Shown: positions 1 to 11,511 of the stretch, in pieces
Layout of the letters: each line of letters starts with the position of its first letter
How positions within the stretch are numbered: position 1 is the first letter of the stretch
Assembly: GCA_009667805.1 (NCBI GenBank)
Contig: CM019075.1
Span: 18,287,615-18,351,614 of the forward strand
Reading direction: 5' to 3'
DNA: 64,000 nt
Source of the DNA: Leptobrachium leishanense
Taxonomy: Eukaryota > Chordata > Amphibia > Anura > Megophryidae
Translations under genes and position numbers: made by a program
The notes under the pieces: model-generated
What the model was told of the DNA's origin: nothing
Databases searched by the model: none
What the model saw: the letters and a program-made list of their open reading frames with translations, nothing else

Positions 1-26
1 ACATTTCGGTGCTCTCTGAATAACCC
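1..26. repeat. Terminal fragment of family A TIR element
   Basis: The first 26 bases end in CTCTCTGAATAACCC, the inverted terminus shared by the family A elements described below (opposite terminus GGGTTATTCAGAGAG). The rest of this copy lies outside the window. Confidence 0.6.
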
Positions 27-286
27 TATGTTCTATGAGACATATAGACGTGTATGCAATTCAGAATGAACTAAGTTCCATATGAACAATACAATAACAT
101 CAATGTTGAAAAGTAACCGCTTCTCACCAGATACCCATGAACACCCCAAGATTACTCTGAATACATACAAACTGTCAGCTGCACTGGTGTAAATTACATT
201 TTAAACAAGTTGTTCTTACTTTAAAACAATCTAAATAAAATATATATATATAAAAATAAAAAAAGACACGACACGTTTTGCCATAC

Positions 287-469
287 CTTATAAAGAATGA
301 CCAGTAAGGCTTTGAGCCACATCTGACGAATATGTGGCTTCAGCGACCACAGGGAGCAGCGCGGCGGCTGCTGGAAGTAATGCCTGAGCTGCGGACAGGT
401 GCAGTATTTTAGTACTTGCACCACGAGCGGCAGGAGGTGCTTCCCCAGGTTAATGTTATAATCCATGAC
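287..469 (-). CDS. UNC79: UNC79 internal exon K (most 3' in window)
   Basis: 183 nt, 61 codons, phase 0 at both ends. The acceptor is TTGCAG just above base 469 and the donor GTATGG follows codon AAG at 287. The peptide starts VMDYNINLGKHLLPL and ends ALLVILYK, which I recognise as the UNC79 segment that directly follows the exon J peptide in vertebrate orthologues. It is rich in hydrophobic helices, as expected for a HEAT/ARM-type scaffold. No stops or frameshifts. The next exon of the gene lies off the left end of the window. Confidence 0.93.
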
Positions 470-725
470 CTGCAAGACACAGGAATACACAAGCCATCGT
501 TTACTTCTTACGGCATCAGACGAACAGGGGTCAAGTCCTAAATAAAGAAGTGAGGGAATTCACCATGCTTGCAGTCCCTGAGTTTCATCTCACGCTTAAC
601 AGAAGCACACACTCAGATCTGATGTGTGTGTGTGTGTGTATTTTAGCAAAAATACATTATAAATCCTATATTTATTGTGACTTAACAAGGAAAGATAGGC
701 TTGAACACCTGAATACAAGCTTTAA
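470..725. other. UNC79 intron, no recognised element
   Basis: Intron sequence between exon K and the first family A element. It contains a short GT microsatellite near 620-640. Nothing else is recognisable. Confidence 0.5.
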
Positions 726-1023
726 GGGCTTATTCAGAGAGCTGGCCCCGAAATCTCACCGAACAGGGAATTTTCCCCGTACAGTGACATTTCAGGGTCA
801 TTTGGCTATTCAGAGAGCAAATTATGGCGAACTTCCAGCGGTGCCTGTTCGAAGGCAGTGAAATCCCCCATAGAGAAGCAATGGTTTGTCTATTCAGAGA
901 CACCGAACCGCAGTGAAAAGTTGCCGAAATGCCCTGCTGTTCAGTGTTTTCATTCGTCTGGTTTATTCAGGCGAATCCCATAGGCTTCAATGTTAAAAAT
1001 ATTCCCGTTTTAATCCAATCTAT

Positions 1024-2462
1024 AACAATAAAAACGTTTGGGTCTGTCGCCGCAAGCACATGCGCAAGGTTACTTGCGGATTGCGCGACAAAGAGATCCA
1101 GTCAGCTTGCGCCGAGGGACAAAAAAAACGTTGGAGAGGCGCGCACACAGCAACTCTCCAACGGATCCCGAGCCCTGACCTGACCCTCTCTTGCATCCCG
1201 AGCCCTCTGCCCCTGCCTGTCTGGGGTCTCACCGGTTTCTGTTAGGGCACCCCAAACACGAAGGCCTGGCCCTCGACCTGCCCCACCACCCAGCTGGGGT
1301 CAGACATGGCAGTGAACATCAGCATCACAGCGAATCCTTGCAACACGGCCGCGCCCATGCAATGCTTGTGGGCGGGAAGACACGGTAACGGATCCTCTTC
1401 CCCCTCCTGCCTGCGGGCCACCCCTCCTGCCTGCGGGCCACTATCTTCCTGTCACCCGGCACTGAACACTTCCGGAACGCACAAACTGGAACTGGGCACC
1501 ACACCAGCACCACCAGCTTGAGCTTGCTCCCATGAGTTTACAATCCAAGGAGTCCCATGAGCTCACAATCCAAGGGGTCCCATGAGTTTACAATCTATCC
1601 CATGAGTTACAATCTAAGGGGTCCCATGAGTTTACAATCTATCCCCTGAGCTTACAATCTAAGGGGTCCCATGAGCTCACAATCCAAGGGGTCCCATGAG
1701 TTTACAATCCAAGGGGTCCCAAGAGCTTACAATCTAAGGGGTCCTATTAGTTTACAATCTAAGGGGTCCTGTTCCCCTACACTTACAATCTAAGAGGGAA
1801 GAGGAGCCGCTCCCGTAAGCTTACAATCTAAGGGGTCCCATGAGCTTACATTCTAAGGGTCCCATGAGCTTACAATCTAAGGGGTCCCATGAGCTTACAT
1901 TCTAAGGGTCCCATGAGCTTACATTCTAAGGGTCCCATGAGTTTACATTCTAAGGGGTCTCATGAGTTTACAATCTAAGGGGTCCTATGAGTTTACAATC
2001 TAAGGGGCCCCATGAGCTTCCAATCTAAGGGTCCCATGAGCTTACATTCTAAGGGTCCCATGAGTTTACAATCTAAGGGTCTCATGAGCTTACATTCTAA
2101 GGGGTCCCATAAGCTTACATTCTAAGGGGTCCCATAAGCTTACAATCTAAGGGGTCCTGTTCCCGTGTGCTTACAACCTGAGAGGGAAGAGGAGCCGCTC
2201 CCGTGAGTTTACAATCTAAGAGGGAAAAGAGAAGCCTGCTATAATATATAAATGCCTTTGTAATGTGCTGTCAGCTGCACGCGTACCCTTCACAGCTGCT
2301 TACTTGGCCCTCCCGTTGCGGACGGGGTGGCGACAGACGAATTACAAATGCATTTATATAAAGAGATACTCTTGGATAGGACATTGAAAAACAAATATGT
2401 GGACACGGATTCTGAGCTGGTGACAACAACAAAAGACTGCCCTCCGGGCAGGCTTAATAACT
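1024..2462. mobile_element. Unclassified insertion carrying a minisatellite, nested in family A copy 1
   Basis: This segment interrupts the family A sequence between 'ccaatct' and 'tctaataaacc', which are adjacent in copy 2. It holds a GC-rich block (1030-1520), the 25-bp minisatellite, then a block with TATATAAA (about 2245) and a pyrimidine/GC-rich stretch. Short open frames here have no recognisable similarity. It could be an LTR or another non-autonomous element; the ends are approximate. Confidence 0.45.
1528..2225. repeat. 25-bp minisatellite (GGGGTCCCATGAGCTTACAA type)
   Basis: About 27 imperfect copies of a unit reading 'ggggtcccatgagcttac' plus 'aatctaa'. Units vary at a few positions (gtttac/gcttac, aatcc/aatct/attct) and by loss of a G. 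A variant with 'gagggaagaggagccgctcccgt' appears twice, near 1790 and 2185, which suggests higher-order duplication inside the array. Confidence 0.9.
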
Positions 2463-2917
2463 AGTATCTAATAAACCGTTTATTATTATATTCTGCAGCA
2501 AAATGTCTCTTTATTTACAGATTTTTTTAGGATCTTAGGATCTTTCAGGCATCTCTCGGGATTTTTTTGGCAAATTTTTTTCCTTTTTTTTAAATTGTTT
2601 TTCTTTTTTCTGTAACAGACCTTTTTATTATCATTCATAGGATCTTATGTGTAAATTCCAGACATTTTCGTTCAGTAGTTTTTTTTGCAAACAGCGTTTC
2701 AATTTTGACACTTTCATAGTATTGTTTTTTTTTTTTTTTACCCCGTTTGTCAGCTTGCCAGCTTTTTCCTGCGGCTGCTCTGCGCTGTGATCGGCGGCTT
2801 TTTCCCGATGTGTTCAGTATGTTTTTTGTGGCAGTTCCGGCGGGTTTTCAGTGGGTGTTCGGTGGGTTTTCCCTGCACGGATTCCGGGGACCCTGCAGTG
2901 ACTGCTGAATACACCAC

Positions 2918-3653
2918 GGGCCCTATTACACTCTGCACGCTAACGGTAGCGGTCACCTGCATGAGCACTACCATTAGCTGCGGTGTTCAGGGCATATTAC
3001 AATCCAAACGCAGACGGGTTAAAAAACCCGTTTGCGTTTGGGACCTTGCGCTTCTCAGCGCGAGGTCACTGCACTTTGCGCTCCCTATACTTAACATGGG
3101 GAGTGCAAAGTGTTAATCAGCACTGGTATTACAATGTCCCAGCGCTCATTAACGCCTGGCTCTGGTCAACGAAAAGTTAACCAGAGCCAGGACCTGGTGT
3201 TAACGGATTCCACTGGTGCAGAATCCGTTAACACCAGCTTAAACCAGTAAAAAAATCACATACTTACCCTGTGTCCCGCGGCGAGGACCGCGGTTCCGGT
3301 CGTCTCCTCCGGCCGGCGGGAGCAGGGAAAGACAGGGGGAAAAAGTCCCCCCTGTCTCTCCCTGCGTATCCCTACGCCGACCGGCAGGATCTCGCGATGC
3401 GAGATCCGGCCGGTCACGTGACCGGCAGAGAGGACCTCAATGGAGTCCTATGGACTCCAGCGAGTGGATGCTTGCAGCTGCTCTCAGCGCTGCCGCGAAC
3501 ATCCTGATTTTTAACGGGCGCTACAATGCAGGCAGCATTTTTTTGCGCCTGCATTGTAATCTGGCGTTAAAAAGCAGGTGCAAGGGGGAAAACTGCGGGT
3601 GCGGTTTTTCCTCCCTTGTGCCCGCGTTTTAACGCCCAGATTGTAATAGGGGG
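2918..3653. mobile_element. Hairpin-rich MITE, relative of the GGGCCCTATTAC family, nested in family A copy 1
   Basis: It begins GGGCCCTATTACACTCTGCA and ends ...TTGTAATAGGGG. The outer bases match the TIR of the complete copy at 3726-4417. The interior is a chain of short perfect hairpins, for example around 3005-3030, 3065-3115, 3170-3240 and 3525-3565. No coding capacity. Confidence 0.6.
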
Positions 3654-3725
3654 AAATTTGATTCCCCGAGTTGCGTGGAATGAGAGACATTTCCATTTCG
3701 GTGCTCTCTGAATAAACCTCTTATA

Positions 3726-4417
3726 GGGCCCTATTACATTCTTCACGCAAAAACGCATGCGCAACGCGTTAATTTTTGAGCGAAGCGTTAAAAGTTAATG
3801 CGCGTAAATCAACGCTGGTATTACAATCCTCGCGCATTTTTTCATCCGTCAAGAAATAATACGTGGAAAACGGATGCGCAAAACCGCAAGCGCATTAACG
3901 CTGGGCGCAGAAATTGGTGTGCGGACTGTTTTTTCACGCGATTCAGCCAATCAGAATTAAGAACCACAATTATCTCCCGGTAAATTTTTGCACCTGCCAA
4001 AATCAATCTGAGTATATATGCTGTAGCAATAATAAAAATACGCACAACTTCTCAATTTTATTGTTTGGGTATTGGTGTATTTGGGTTCGGCCAGGACGTT
4101 CAGATTTGCCATTAACACCAGCTTTTAGGAGTCGTTAAAATAATGCTCCCAAACGCTGTGCGTTAAAAATTGTGCATAGATTGTAACACCATCCGCGTAC
4201 CAGCGCACAAACGCATTTGCGCTCACAATGTTAACTATAGGATGCGCGCAGTACAGTACGCTCGCAAAGGGTTCGTGCAGGTCCACCCGCGTTAGACAAT
4301 TACGCGCGTTTGTTGCGCTGACTTTGTAATACGGCGTTCTGCAAAAGGGTTTTGCCCCTCGCGTTAATGCCTTTTTGCGCACGCGTTAACGTTTGCGTGA
4401 AGAATGTAATAGGGCCC
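3726..4417. mobile_element. MITE with 26-bp TIRs and ATA target duplication
   Basis: 692 bp. Both ends read GGGCCCTATTACATTCTTCA (extending to 26 bp) in inverted orientation and are flanked by ATA on each side. The 3-bp duplication and TIR length fit a PIF/Harbinger-like MITE, though the usual target is TWA, so the assignment is tentative. No transposase. A related partial copy lies at 62813-63450. Confidence 0.7.
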
Positions 4418-5531
4418 ATAGTGTCAGGAACCAATGGGAACCCAGTACATTCTGCAAAAAGAGTGGAGGAACTGCGTTTCCACATGTTCCTCCTGGACAT
4501 GACCTCTGCAGATGTAACTGCAAGAAGCTTTGGAAAATGTGCTAAGAGCCACGAATGGATCAAAGACAGACATTCAGATACACAGCACAGAAAAAAATTC
4601 CGTACAAATTTCACCCTGACCTCATGTGACGGGGACAGAATTATTAGATATTGTATAAAATGCCCTTCAGCCTGTGTAACACTGTTCCCATACGCAAAAT
4701 AACACAGACTGTAAATAAAAAAAAACAACAAGAAAAATCTGCTTTTCTCCATGAATCAGCAGTGTGTGATGTCAGGATTAAATATGTCACATTTTAAAAT
4801 GCTCCTGCGGCGAAATGCAAAGTTATTCACAGCACCCTTTATTTTTAGCTTTGATTATGTTTTAAATATACAGTTTATATTAAGCGAGAGCAGGGAAAAT
4901 ATTTGTGTAACTCTTCTGATTTAATCGGAGTTCTTGGGAAAACTAATGGACATTTAATCTTTTAGAAGATCAGAAGAATGCAGAAAAAGAAGAATTGTTA
5001 CTGGGATGCTTGCCAGACAGATCTAGTGTCCCAAGCACTCCATAAACATAATGGACTGTGGTCGTGTGCCAGAGGAGAAGAATTAATGGCTGAACATGTC
5101 AAAACAGGAGGCCGCGCAATACTTCATGGAGATAAATGCTTGCTAAAATCTATGGACTATTTTACAGTTTTAATATGAAACTGACACTTTATCACAAGTG
5201 ACTCTATAGTCCCTATAGTAGGGGTTATTCCAGGATTTCTGGATTGCACAGGGAGTTCCCCCACCTGCTGCATAAGAGAATTTTGCAGTGGGGAATTGAT
5301 TGAGAGAGTGTCCCTGAGCAAGGAGGGAGGCTGCAAGCTCTCTCTCTGCATATTTGAGAAAAAAGTAAAAACTTTGGTGTTCTGACCAGCGAACTGAAAG
5401 AGGTCTGTGCATTTTTTGTTTATTAGAGGTTTGCAAATATGCAACCGTGTTAGAAAGAAACTTATGTTTAGTTAAAGCTCAAGGGAGCTAGGTCCTTTTG
5501 TTTGTATTTCTTTTTTCTGTTTGTGCCAGAC
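4418..5531. other. UNC79 intron, mostly unassigned; right part may be an LTR remnant
   Basis: 4418-5180 shows no recognisable element; its open frames look like chance. From about 5215 to 5531 the sequence runs without a break, apart from the palindrome inserted at 5546, into the segment preceding the Gmr1-like gag. It may be part of that element's 5' LTR. No LTR boundary could be fixed. Confidence 0.4.
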
Positions 5532-5545
5532 CCTAAAAATAAAAA

Positions 5546-6881
5546 TGAAAAACGAAAGAACAACTTTATTAAAGATAATAATGAAGAACAATCCACACAT
5601 AATACGGAACATACATAAAAAACACAGTGGAGAACAATGATAATGCGTTCTGATAAGTCACAAAGGACTAGACACCATGTCCTATTAGGACCAATTGGTA
5701 ATGGTGCACCTAATAATTTGGTTTCCCAATTACGGGTAATTTATACAAAGTGTATAGCTCTACTATCGGTATAGGATGATTATGACGAAATTGTGAGCCA
5801 CGGTAATAGAAAATATATACTGCATCCAGACATTCCGGCCGATGATTGGCGAAAATCAGTTCTTATCGCAAAGCCGCAATTTCATCTTATAAATGCACTT
5901 AGAACCAACCAGCAATTATAAATTAGACACCGAAATGATGTCAGGTAGCCTCCCAGACCAATATATTGGAATGCTTAATTAGCCCACAAAACCATATCAA
6001 AGATTCTATGGCTTAAATAAACGCATAATGTTAGAATATTAAATTACCAAAAAAGGACTTAATTAAGTCACTTATCTATCTATTAGGCAGGATGGTCAAC
6101 TGGCCCGACAGGAACCTTCATTAGATGACGTATTGCGATGTCAGCATATAGGTCGTTCCATATAATTCATCTAATACTGGTATTAGATGAATTATATGGA
6201 ACGACCTATATGCTGACATCGCAATACGTCATCTAATGAAGGTTCCTGTCGGGCCAGTTGACCATCCTGCCTAATAGATAGATAAGTGACTTAATTAAGT
6301 CCTTTTTTGGTAATTTAATATTCTAACATTATGCGTTTATTTAAGCCATAGAATCTTTGACATGGTTTTGTGGGCTAATTAAGCATTCCAATATATTGGT
6401 CTGGGAGGCTACCTGACATCATTTCGGTGTCTAATTTATAATTGCTGGTTGGTTCTAAGTGCATTTATAAGATGAAATTGCGGCTTTGCGATAAGAACTG
6501 ATTTTCGCCAATCATCGGCCGGAATGTCTGGATGCAGTATATATTTTCTATTACCGTGGCTCACAATTTCGTCATAATCATCCTATACCGATAGTAGAGC
6601 TATACACTTTGTATAAATTACCCGTAATTGGGAAACCAAATTATTAGGGTGCACCATTACCAATTGGTCCTAATAGGACATGGTGTCTAGTCCTTTGTGA
6701 CTTATCAGAACGCATTATCATTGTTCTCCACTGTGTTTTTTATGTATGTTCCGTATTATGTGTGGATTGTTCTTCATTATTATCTTTAATAAAGTTGTTC
6801 TTTCGTTTTTCATCATTAATTATTATTGGGTTATCCCCTTTCCTTTGGAAGTATAGGTGCTTCCGTTACATTGTTGTTTTA
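5546..6881. mobile_element. Inverted-dimer element: 1.27-kb palindrome with 14-bp target duplication
   Basis: Left arm 5546-6176 and right arm 6181-6812 are reverse complements around a 4-bp spacer (CTGG). I see only about two differences: one substitution near 5998/6361 and one extra G near 6648. The right arm is followed by a non-palindromic tail (6813-6881). The insertion is bounded by the direct repeat CCTAAAAATAAAAA at 5532-5545 and 6882-6895. An AATAAA lies near the outer end of the right arm. No protein is encoded. The same architecture is seen at 51445-53403. Confidence 0.85.
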
Positions 6882-6895
6882 CCTAAAAATAAAAA

Positions 6896-6944
6896 GATTG
6901 CATTTTTAAGAGAAGACCGTGTGTTAATTGGGTCCCAGCTCACA
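6896..6944 (+). repeat. 49-bp segment repeated at both ends of the Gmr1-like element
   Basis: This segment, ending CCCAGCTCACA, recurs at 13557-13605 with one visible mismatch. It is followed here by TGGTGGAGGATGCGGGC, which looks like a primer-binding site ending in the complement of tRNA CCA. That suggests it is the 3' edge of the 5' LTR. The second copy directly follows the RNase H region, so its status is unclear. Confidence 0.5.
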
Positions 6945-7905
6945 AATGGTGGAGGATGCGGGCAACACACTGAAGGTCTGTGAAGGAAAGATTTGCCTCA
7001 GACAAAATGGAGGAGGTTGTGAAAGCTTTGCTACAACCACCCAGCAGCAGGCTACTGCCGCACAGCAACAAGCTATTGCCGTACAGCAACAAGCTACTGT
7101 CACCCAGCAAGAAAACCTTTCACTCTTACAGCAGATGGTCTTAACCCAGCGAGAGGATCAACCTAAAGTTAACCGTGCGATGCAGCAGGAGATTGTGGAG
7201 TTAACAGCAAAGCTGGCCAGGTGTACTGCAGAGGCACCACCCAGCTCAAAGACATTGAAAGTGAGTAACTATCTCTAAAAGATGGTGGCCACAGATGATG
7301 TGGAGGCATACTTGTTGGCTTTTGAAAGGACTGCAGAAAGGGAAGCTTGGCCTACCTCTGAATGGACAAGCCTCCTCGCACCATTCCTAAGTGGGAGAAT
7401 CCCAAAAAAGCCTATTTTGACTTGGAGCCTACACAAGACAATGACTACAACAAACTGAAAGCTCAGATCTTGGCCCACTTAAGAGTAACAACAGCTGTGA
7501 GGGCCCATCGATTTCACTCCTGGACTTACAACCAAGAAAAGGCTGTGCCGTCAAAGATGTTTGACTTGATACACCTTGCCAGAAAATGGTAACACCCGGA
7601 GTTTAACTCACCCAGCCACATCGTGGAGCAACTTGTGATGGACTGGTTCCTGAGAGGACTGCCGGTTTCCCTAAGATGATGGGTCAGCCAGAGTGAACCA
7701 AAAACTACAGATGAGCTTGTCGCCCTGGTGGAACGGTATGTGGCAGCAGGAGAGCTCCTGCAAACCCCTGCTCTGAAAAAACCCAGAGCCTTGAAGAGCC
7801 AGAGTGCCAGCAATTTGGGTAAGACTGTTCCAGGGAAAAGGGGGGTCCTGGGAGGAGCAGTTGGGTTCTTACAACCCAAGGGAAAAAAATTTTGTGAGAC
7901 CTGAG
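6928..7905 (+). pseudogene. Gmr1-like gypsy Gag remnant with SCAN-like domain
   Basis: A degenerate gag read across several stops (7276, 7590 and 7677 regions). The N-terminal part (codons from 6928) is Gln-rich, with repeats of the type QQATAAQQQA. The following part matches the SCAN/Gmr1 Gag core: VEAYLLAFERTAEREAW, then AYFDLEP, KAQILAH, HRFHSWTY, LVMDWFLRGLP and ELVALVERY. SCAN domains of vertebrate zinc-finger proteins are known to derive from Gmr1-like Gag. No CCHC knuckle is seen before the element is interrupted near 7956. Dead copy. Confidence 0.75.
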
Positions 7906-7956
7906 GAATCCGTCCCAGGAGTCAGTCCCAGTAATTTTCGGGCTGCGCAGTGGGGG

Positions 7957-8524
7957 GACTAGGGCTGTCAAAAATAATCACGTAATCGATGCATCGCGAT
8001 GCAGCCTTGTACGATGCTGCATCGATTAATTCGGACTGAAAAATCGATTCTGCCTGACCGCACACTGAGCGTTTGGGCAGATCGAACCACCAGCGGGAGG
8101 TGCAGTGGCGCGAGGCAGGCAGCGGAAGCTGTGTTACACGCTGGAGCTGCACTTCCGGGGCTCCTGTCTCTCTGCGCGAGTGTGAGGCTGGACGGGGGAG
8201 GCAGCCCCAGCAGTGAACAAGCTGCTCTGCCCAGCCTGCCTGCCACCTCATCGCCTACCTGGCTCTGCTGAACTTTCCAACCCCGATGTGGCCACTCACT
8301 TTCCCCACGGGGACCCGACTGCGAGAGCAGGGGAAGCCAGTCCACGTGCGAGGAGCAGCAGCTGCACATGACCTTAGCTCCACCCCGCCTCCTCCTTCCA
8401 CAAGAGTCTGATCAGCGTGAGGGAGCAGCTCCAGCGCCACCTCCTGGACACTCGTGGTACACAGCCAGCCCACCTCAGTCCTCAGTAACAATGTATGTGC
8501 CCCCCAGTGATGGATATGGATGTT
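7957..8524. mobile_element. hAT-like non-autonomous element, left part
   Basis: It starts TAGGGCTGTCAAAA, a terminus of the kind seen at hAT ends, and runs through a GC-rich non-coding interior until the solo LTR at 8530. A candidate right end (GTTCATCCCTA) appears at about 9720-9730 and continues after the second solo LTR at 10318. I could not find a matching 8-bp duplication, so the extent and the pairing of ends are uncertain. Confidence 0.45.
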
Positions 8525-8529
8525 GATAC

Positions 8530-9383
8530 TGTCACGGAACGGACATGAGAGCTCTTTTCAGCGAGCCACAGGACTAAAGACTGAACCCTTTTTAAAGACC
8601 ATTTTTCCTGTTTTCGTTTTGCGTGTGAGCTTATGGACCTCTTATTTTATTGTTAGATGTGGTTTTATTGGTGTAATGTAATAAAAATGTACCCTGTATG
8701 ATGTGACTGTAAAAGTATGAAAGAAACCGTTTGTATGTGTTTTTCCCCGTCGCCATTTTGCTCATCCCAGCATGGTTTCACAGAACAAAGGATCTCATGC
8801 CCCAAGATGGAGGATGCAGCGGGCCAGAGGATTGGAGGCTTTTCCAAGACCTCATCTGCCTAATCCCCTGGACAATGGGGGAGCCTGAAAGGGCAAGATA
8901 GAGGACACAGCAAGCCAGCTGATTGGAGGTTTTTCCAAGACCTCATCTGCCTAATCCCTGGACAATGGGAAGGCTGAAAGGGACCTGATAGGGAACAGGA
9001 GGCTGGGAAAGGAGCCAATCAGTGCTGGTTGTGTGGGTGGGGGAGTTGGTAATCTGTTTGTGTGAAGTTGTATAAATGACCCTGTTGAAACCCATAAAAT
9101 TCAGTTCACTGTTTTAAAGCATACAGCCACGTCTGGTGTCTTCATTTCAGAGCTACAATCACTATTGCAGGAGACACTCAGCGGTCTCCTGCATCACCAC
9201 TCAACCCAGGAACGGGATCCCCAAGGCAACACCGCACCATCTCTCCAGACGCCAGACCAACGCCATTTCATCCTCTAGGCCGCTCGAGACGCCAAGTGCC
9301 GTGCCACTCGGTAGTCGGGCCGGACGCCATCAAAGGGGGGGTCAGATAGAGCAGGACCGCAGGCGGACTTCCATCCCGTCACA
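8530..9383 (+). mobile_element. Solo LTR with GATAC target duplication
   Basis: 854 bp starting TGTCACGGAACGG and ending CCCGTCACA, flanked by the direct repeat GATAC (8525-8529 and 9384-9388). A TATAAA lies near 9070 and an AATAAA near 8682. An internal near-duplication ('cctcatctgcctaatcc' block) occurs at about 8850 and 8940. The family is not related by eye to the other LTRs here. No internal coding region remains, as expected after LTR-LTR recombination. Confidence 0.85.
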
Positions 9384-9388
9384 GATAC

Positions 9389-9557
9389 ACACACACCCCG
9401 TTGGGACACACACACATCACTGCTGGGGACACACACACATCACTGCTGGGGACACGCACACACATCACTGCTGGGGACACGCACACATCACTGCTGGGGA
9501 CACGCACACACACATCACTGCTGGGGACACGCACACACACACATCACTGCTGGGGAC
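9389..9557. repeat. Minisatellite, CACACATCACTGCTGGGGA unit
   Basis: About seven copies of a 19-23 bp unit, differing in the number of CA steps. The 145- and 122-codon open frames over it are repeat translations, not genes. Confidence 0.9.
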
Positions 9558-9730
9558 AGGTGCAAGGCTGTAGACAATTACAAGCTTCAGGCCAGTGGAA
9601 AAGTGCATTGTGGTCCATCGTGGTGCATTGTGGGCGAACTCGAACACGTGGAAATGTTCGGAGTTCGCGAACAGCCGAACGGCCGATGTTCGATGCGAAC
9701 TCCGAACAGATCGAACCGAACAGTTCATCC
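9558..9730. repeat. Repeat fragment shared with 29940-30030 plus hAT-like end
   Basis: The block beginning 'caggtgcaaggctgtag' through 'gtgcattgtggtcca' recurs at 29940-30015 beside the hAT transposase gene, so it probably belongs to that hAT family. It is followed by a TTCGG/CCGAA-rich stretch leading to the CATCC at the solo LTR. Confidence 0.55.
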
Positions 9731-10312
9731 TGTAACGTTGGGGGCTTCCAGCCTTTCCGGTGTGCTTGAGGGCAGCATGTCTGATGCTGCTCGCTCACCA
9801 ACACCCGGTTTAAATTGAAACAGGCAGGGAGGTGGCTGCATGAGGTGCGGCTTGAGAGGGGGGCGCGGTCTGGTGAAGGTCTTTAAAAACCAACAGTTCC
9901 TTCTAAGCAGTGCCAGATCGTGGTTATCCATACCTGAGCCCCTTGTACCTGAATTCTCTCGTGATTTAACCTGTTATTGACCTCTGCTTGTTTTCTGACT
10001 ATTCTGCCTTCCGTTGCCCTAGACTATTTTCTTGTACTACGCTTCTGCACTGATATCGACCCGGCTATTCCGTTTGACTATTCTATACTCAGTATTCCTG
10101 ATTCTGGCTCGTCTGACTACCCCCGTGTTGCTGACCTGGTTTTGTATTACGACATTGTCTTTGATTAACCCTTTCTGTCTAGCTAGTATACCTGGCCAAT
10201 TCTAAGGACCAGACAGTTAGGGAATCTTCTACGGCTACCCTGTTGGTAGCTTTTGGGCTCTGTGGAGTGTTGGGCTTTAAGGACTGCGTGGTGGGATCCG
10301 AAAATCGTGACA
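9731..10312 (+). mobile_element. Solo LTR of the chromodomain gypsy family, CATCC target duplication
   Basis: 582 bp from TGTAACGTTGGGGG to ...CGTGACA, flanked by CATCC (9726-9730 and 10313-10317). It is clearly homologous along its length to the LTRs of the provirus at 41853-49810, but more diverged. The short open frame inside (9977-10168) recurs in each LTR copy and is LTR sequence, not a gene. Confidence 0.92.
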
Positions 10313-11511
10313 CATCCCTAGTCAACAATTGTTGATATATCAATTAACTAGATAACAATTTACCTCTTAATGAAACCTGCAAATGGTTTCCACTAAACAC
10401 CACGATGGTGTTGGTATCGTGATGCAATGATCAACTCTAGCACTACCGCGTTCGAATATAGTATCACCTTGCAATTGTGACCATCCAATAATTAGAATAT
10501 TTTAGGAATGCAATTCTAGGTGACCCGTTTGTTGGGCACGGTTCCAAGTACAATAGAGCATATTGGAATACTTAGAGTAGGTTATTAAGGTTCAGACATC
10601 AAATCTAGCATGCTTGTTGGCTGTGCCGATTTATCATACAGAGTGTTTTCTCAGATTTACAAAAAGAATAGCTCAATATAAGAGCTGGGTGCATCCAAGC
10701 TCTAACTTTCCAAACTTTTGGTATTAGGGTCTGTACGTAGAACCTTTCTGATACTAGTATGAGCGTCCTTGATTCTATCATTTAAGATTTCAAGCTATCG
10801 TTATGAATATATCCAGCACGACCAGCCCTTACATAATCATTATATCTCTACGATAACTGGTGGATGAAAGAACGAACCAACAAAATCCAATGAGGGTTCG
10901 TGTGGTAGAAAAGAATAGATAGGACAGATATTTCGACAAGTGCCTTGAGACTGTAAACAGTTCACAAGGATAAATTAGGTATAGGCGTTATCAAATCTAT
11001 GTAAGCAAAACAGCCGTGATAGCTGGAACAAATTATGTATACACAGTGATTTCTTAAATTCTCAGAGAGAATAACCCTATATATAAACTTGGTACTGCCA
11101 AGCTCTACCTTTTAGACTTGAAATAATAGAGTCTATATAGAAGACCCTTCTGGTACCGCTTACTAAATCATCCTGATTCTACCACTTTTACCTTCCAGTA
11201 TTCGTTATGAATTTGTTCAGCAGAACTAGTTATTGCATGTTCATAGTATCTATATGATCGCTAGTAGTTATAAGAGCGAACCTTCAAGGGTTCGTGTAAT
11301 AGGAAAGAAAGGAAAGTTATTTCAATATATTGTCCTGTGGCTAAAAGGAAAATCTATGATGCACGAGGATTGATTCTATATAAGTGTCAACCTTGCATAT
11401 CTCTGTAAACAGCACAGCCACTATAGATAAAACAAAAATGGGTCAATTATGTGGCCCATGACCAACATGAGAATTAAGGATTGCACAACAAGAGAGACTG
11501 TATATACGTCT

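Larger units (their letters stand above)
726..3718 (-). mobile_element. Family A TIR element, copy 1, with two nested insertions
   Basis: The left terminus is GGGCTTATTCAGAGAG and the right terminus CTCTCTGAATAAACC. The interior matches copy 2 (15861-16724) in reverse orientation: the blocks around 'aatcccataggcttcaatgtt', the 'ctgtaacagacctttttatt' block and the 'gaccctgcagtgactgctgaatac' block occur in the same order. It is split by about 1.4 kb of foreign sequence (about 1024-2462) and by a hairpin-rich element (2918-3653). No transposase is visible, so it is non-autonomous. The superfamily is unassigned because the target duplication is not clear. Confidence 0.7.

Noticed and set aside
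1528..2225. Possible CRISPR-like array
   Set aside because: Units are contiguous 25-bp repeats with no unique spacers; a minisatellite in a vertebrate intron.
4352..4702. 116-codon frame after the MITE
   Set aside because: It starts inside the MITE terminus and has no recognisable domain; probably chance.
7922..8369. Overlapping minus frames of 109 and 133 codons
   Set aside because: GC-rich hAT-like non-coding sequence keeps several frames open; no domain.
9136..9573. 145-codon frame with His/Thr repeats
   Set aside because: It spans solo LTR sequence and the CACACATCACTGCTGGGG minisatellite; repeat artefact.
9977..10168. 63-codon frame repeated near 49478
   Set aside because: The same frame recurs in each LTR copy of the gypsy family; it is LTR sequence and not a conserved gene.
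7949..10328. 8-bp duplication pairing TAGGGCTG (7957) with ATCCCTA (10320)
   Set aside because: Flanking octamers differ, so the two ends may come from different hAT-like elements.
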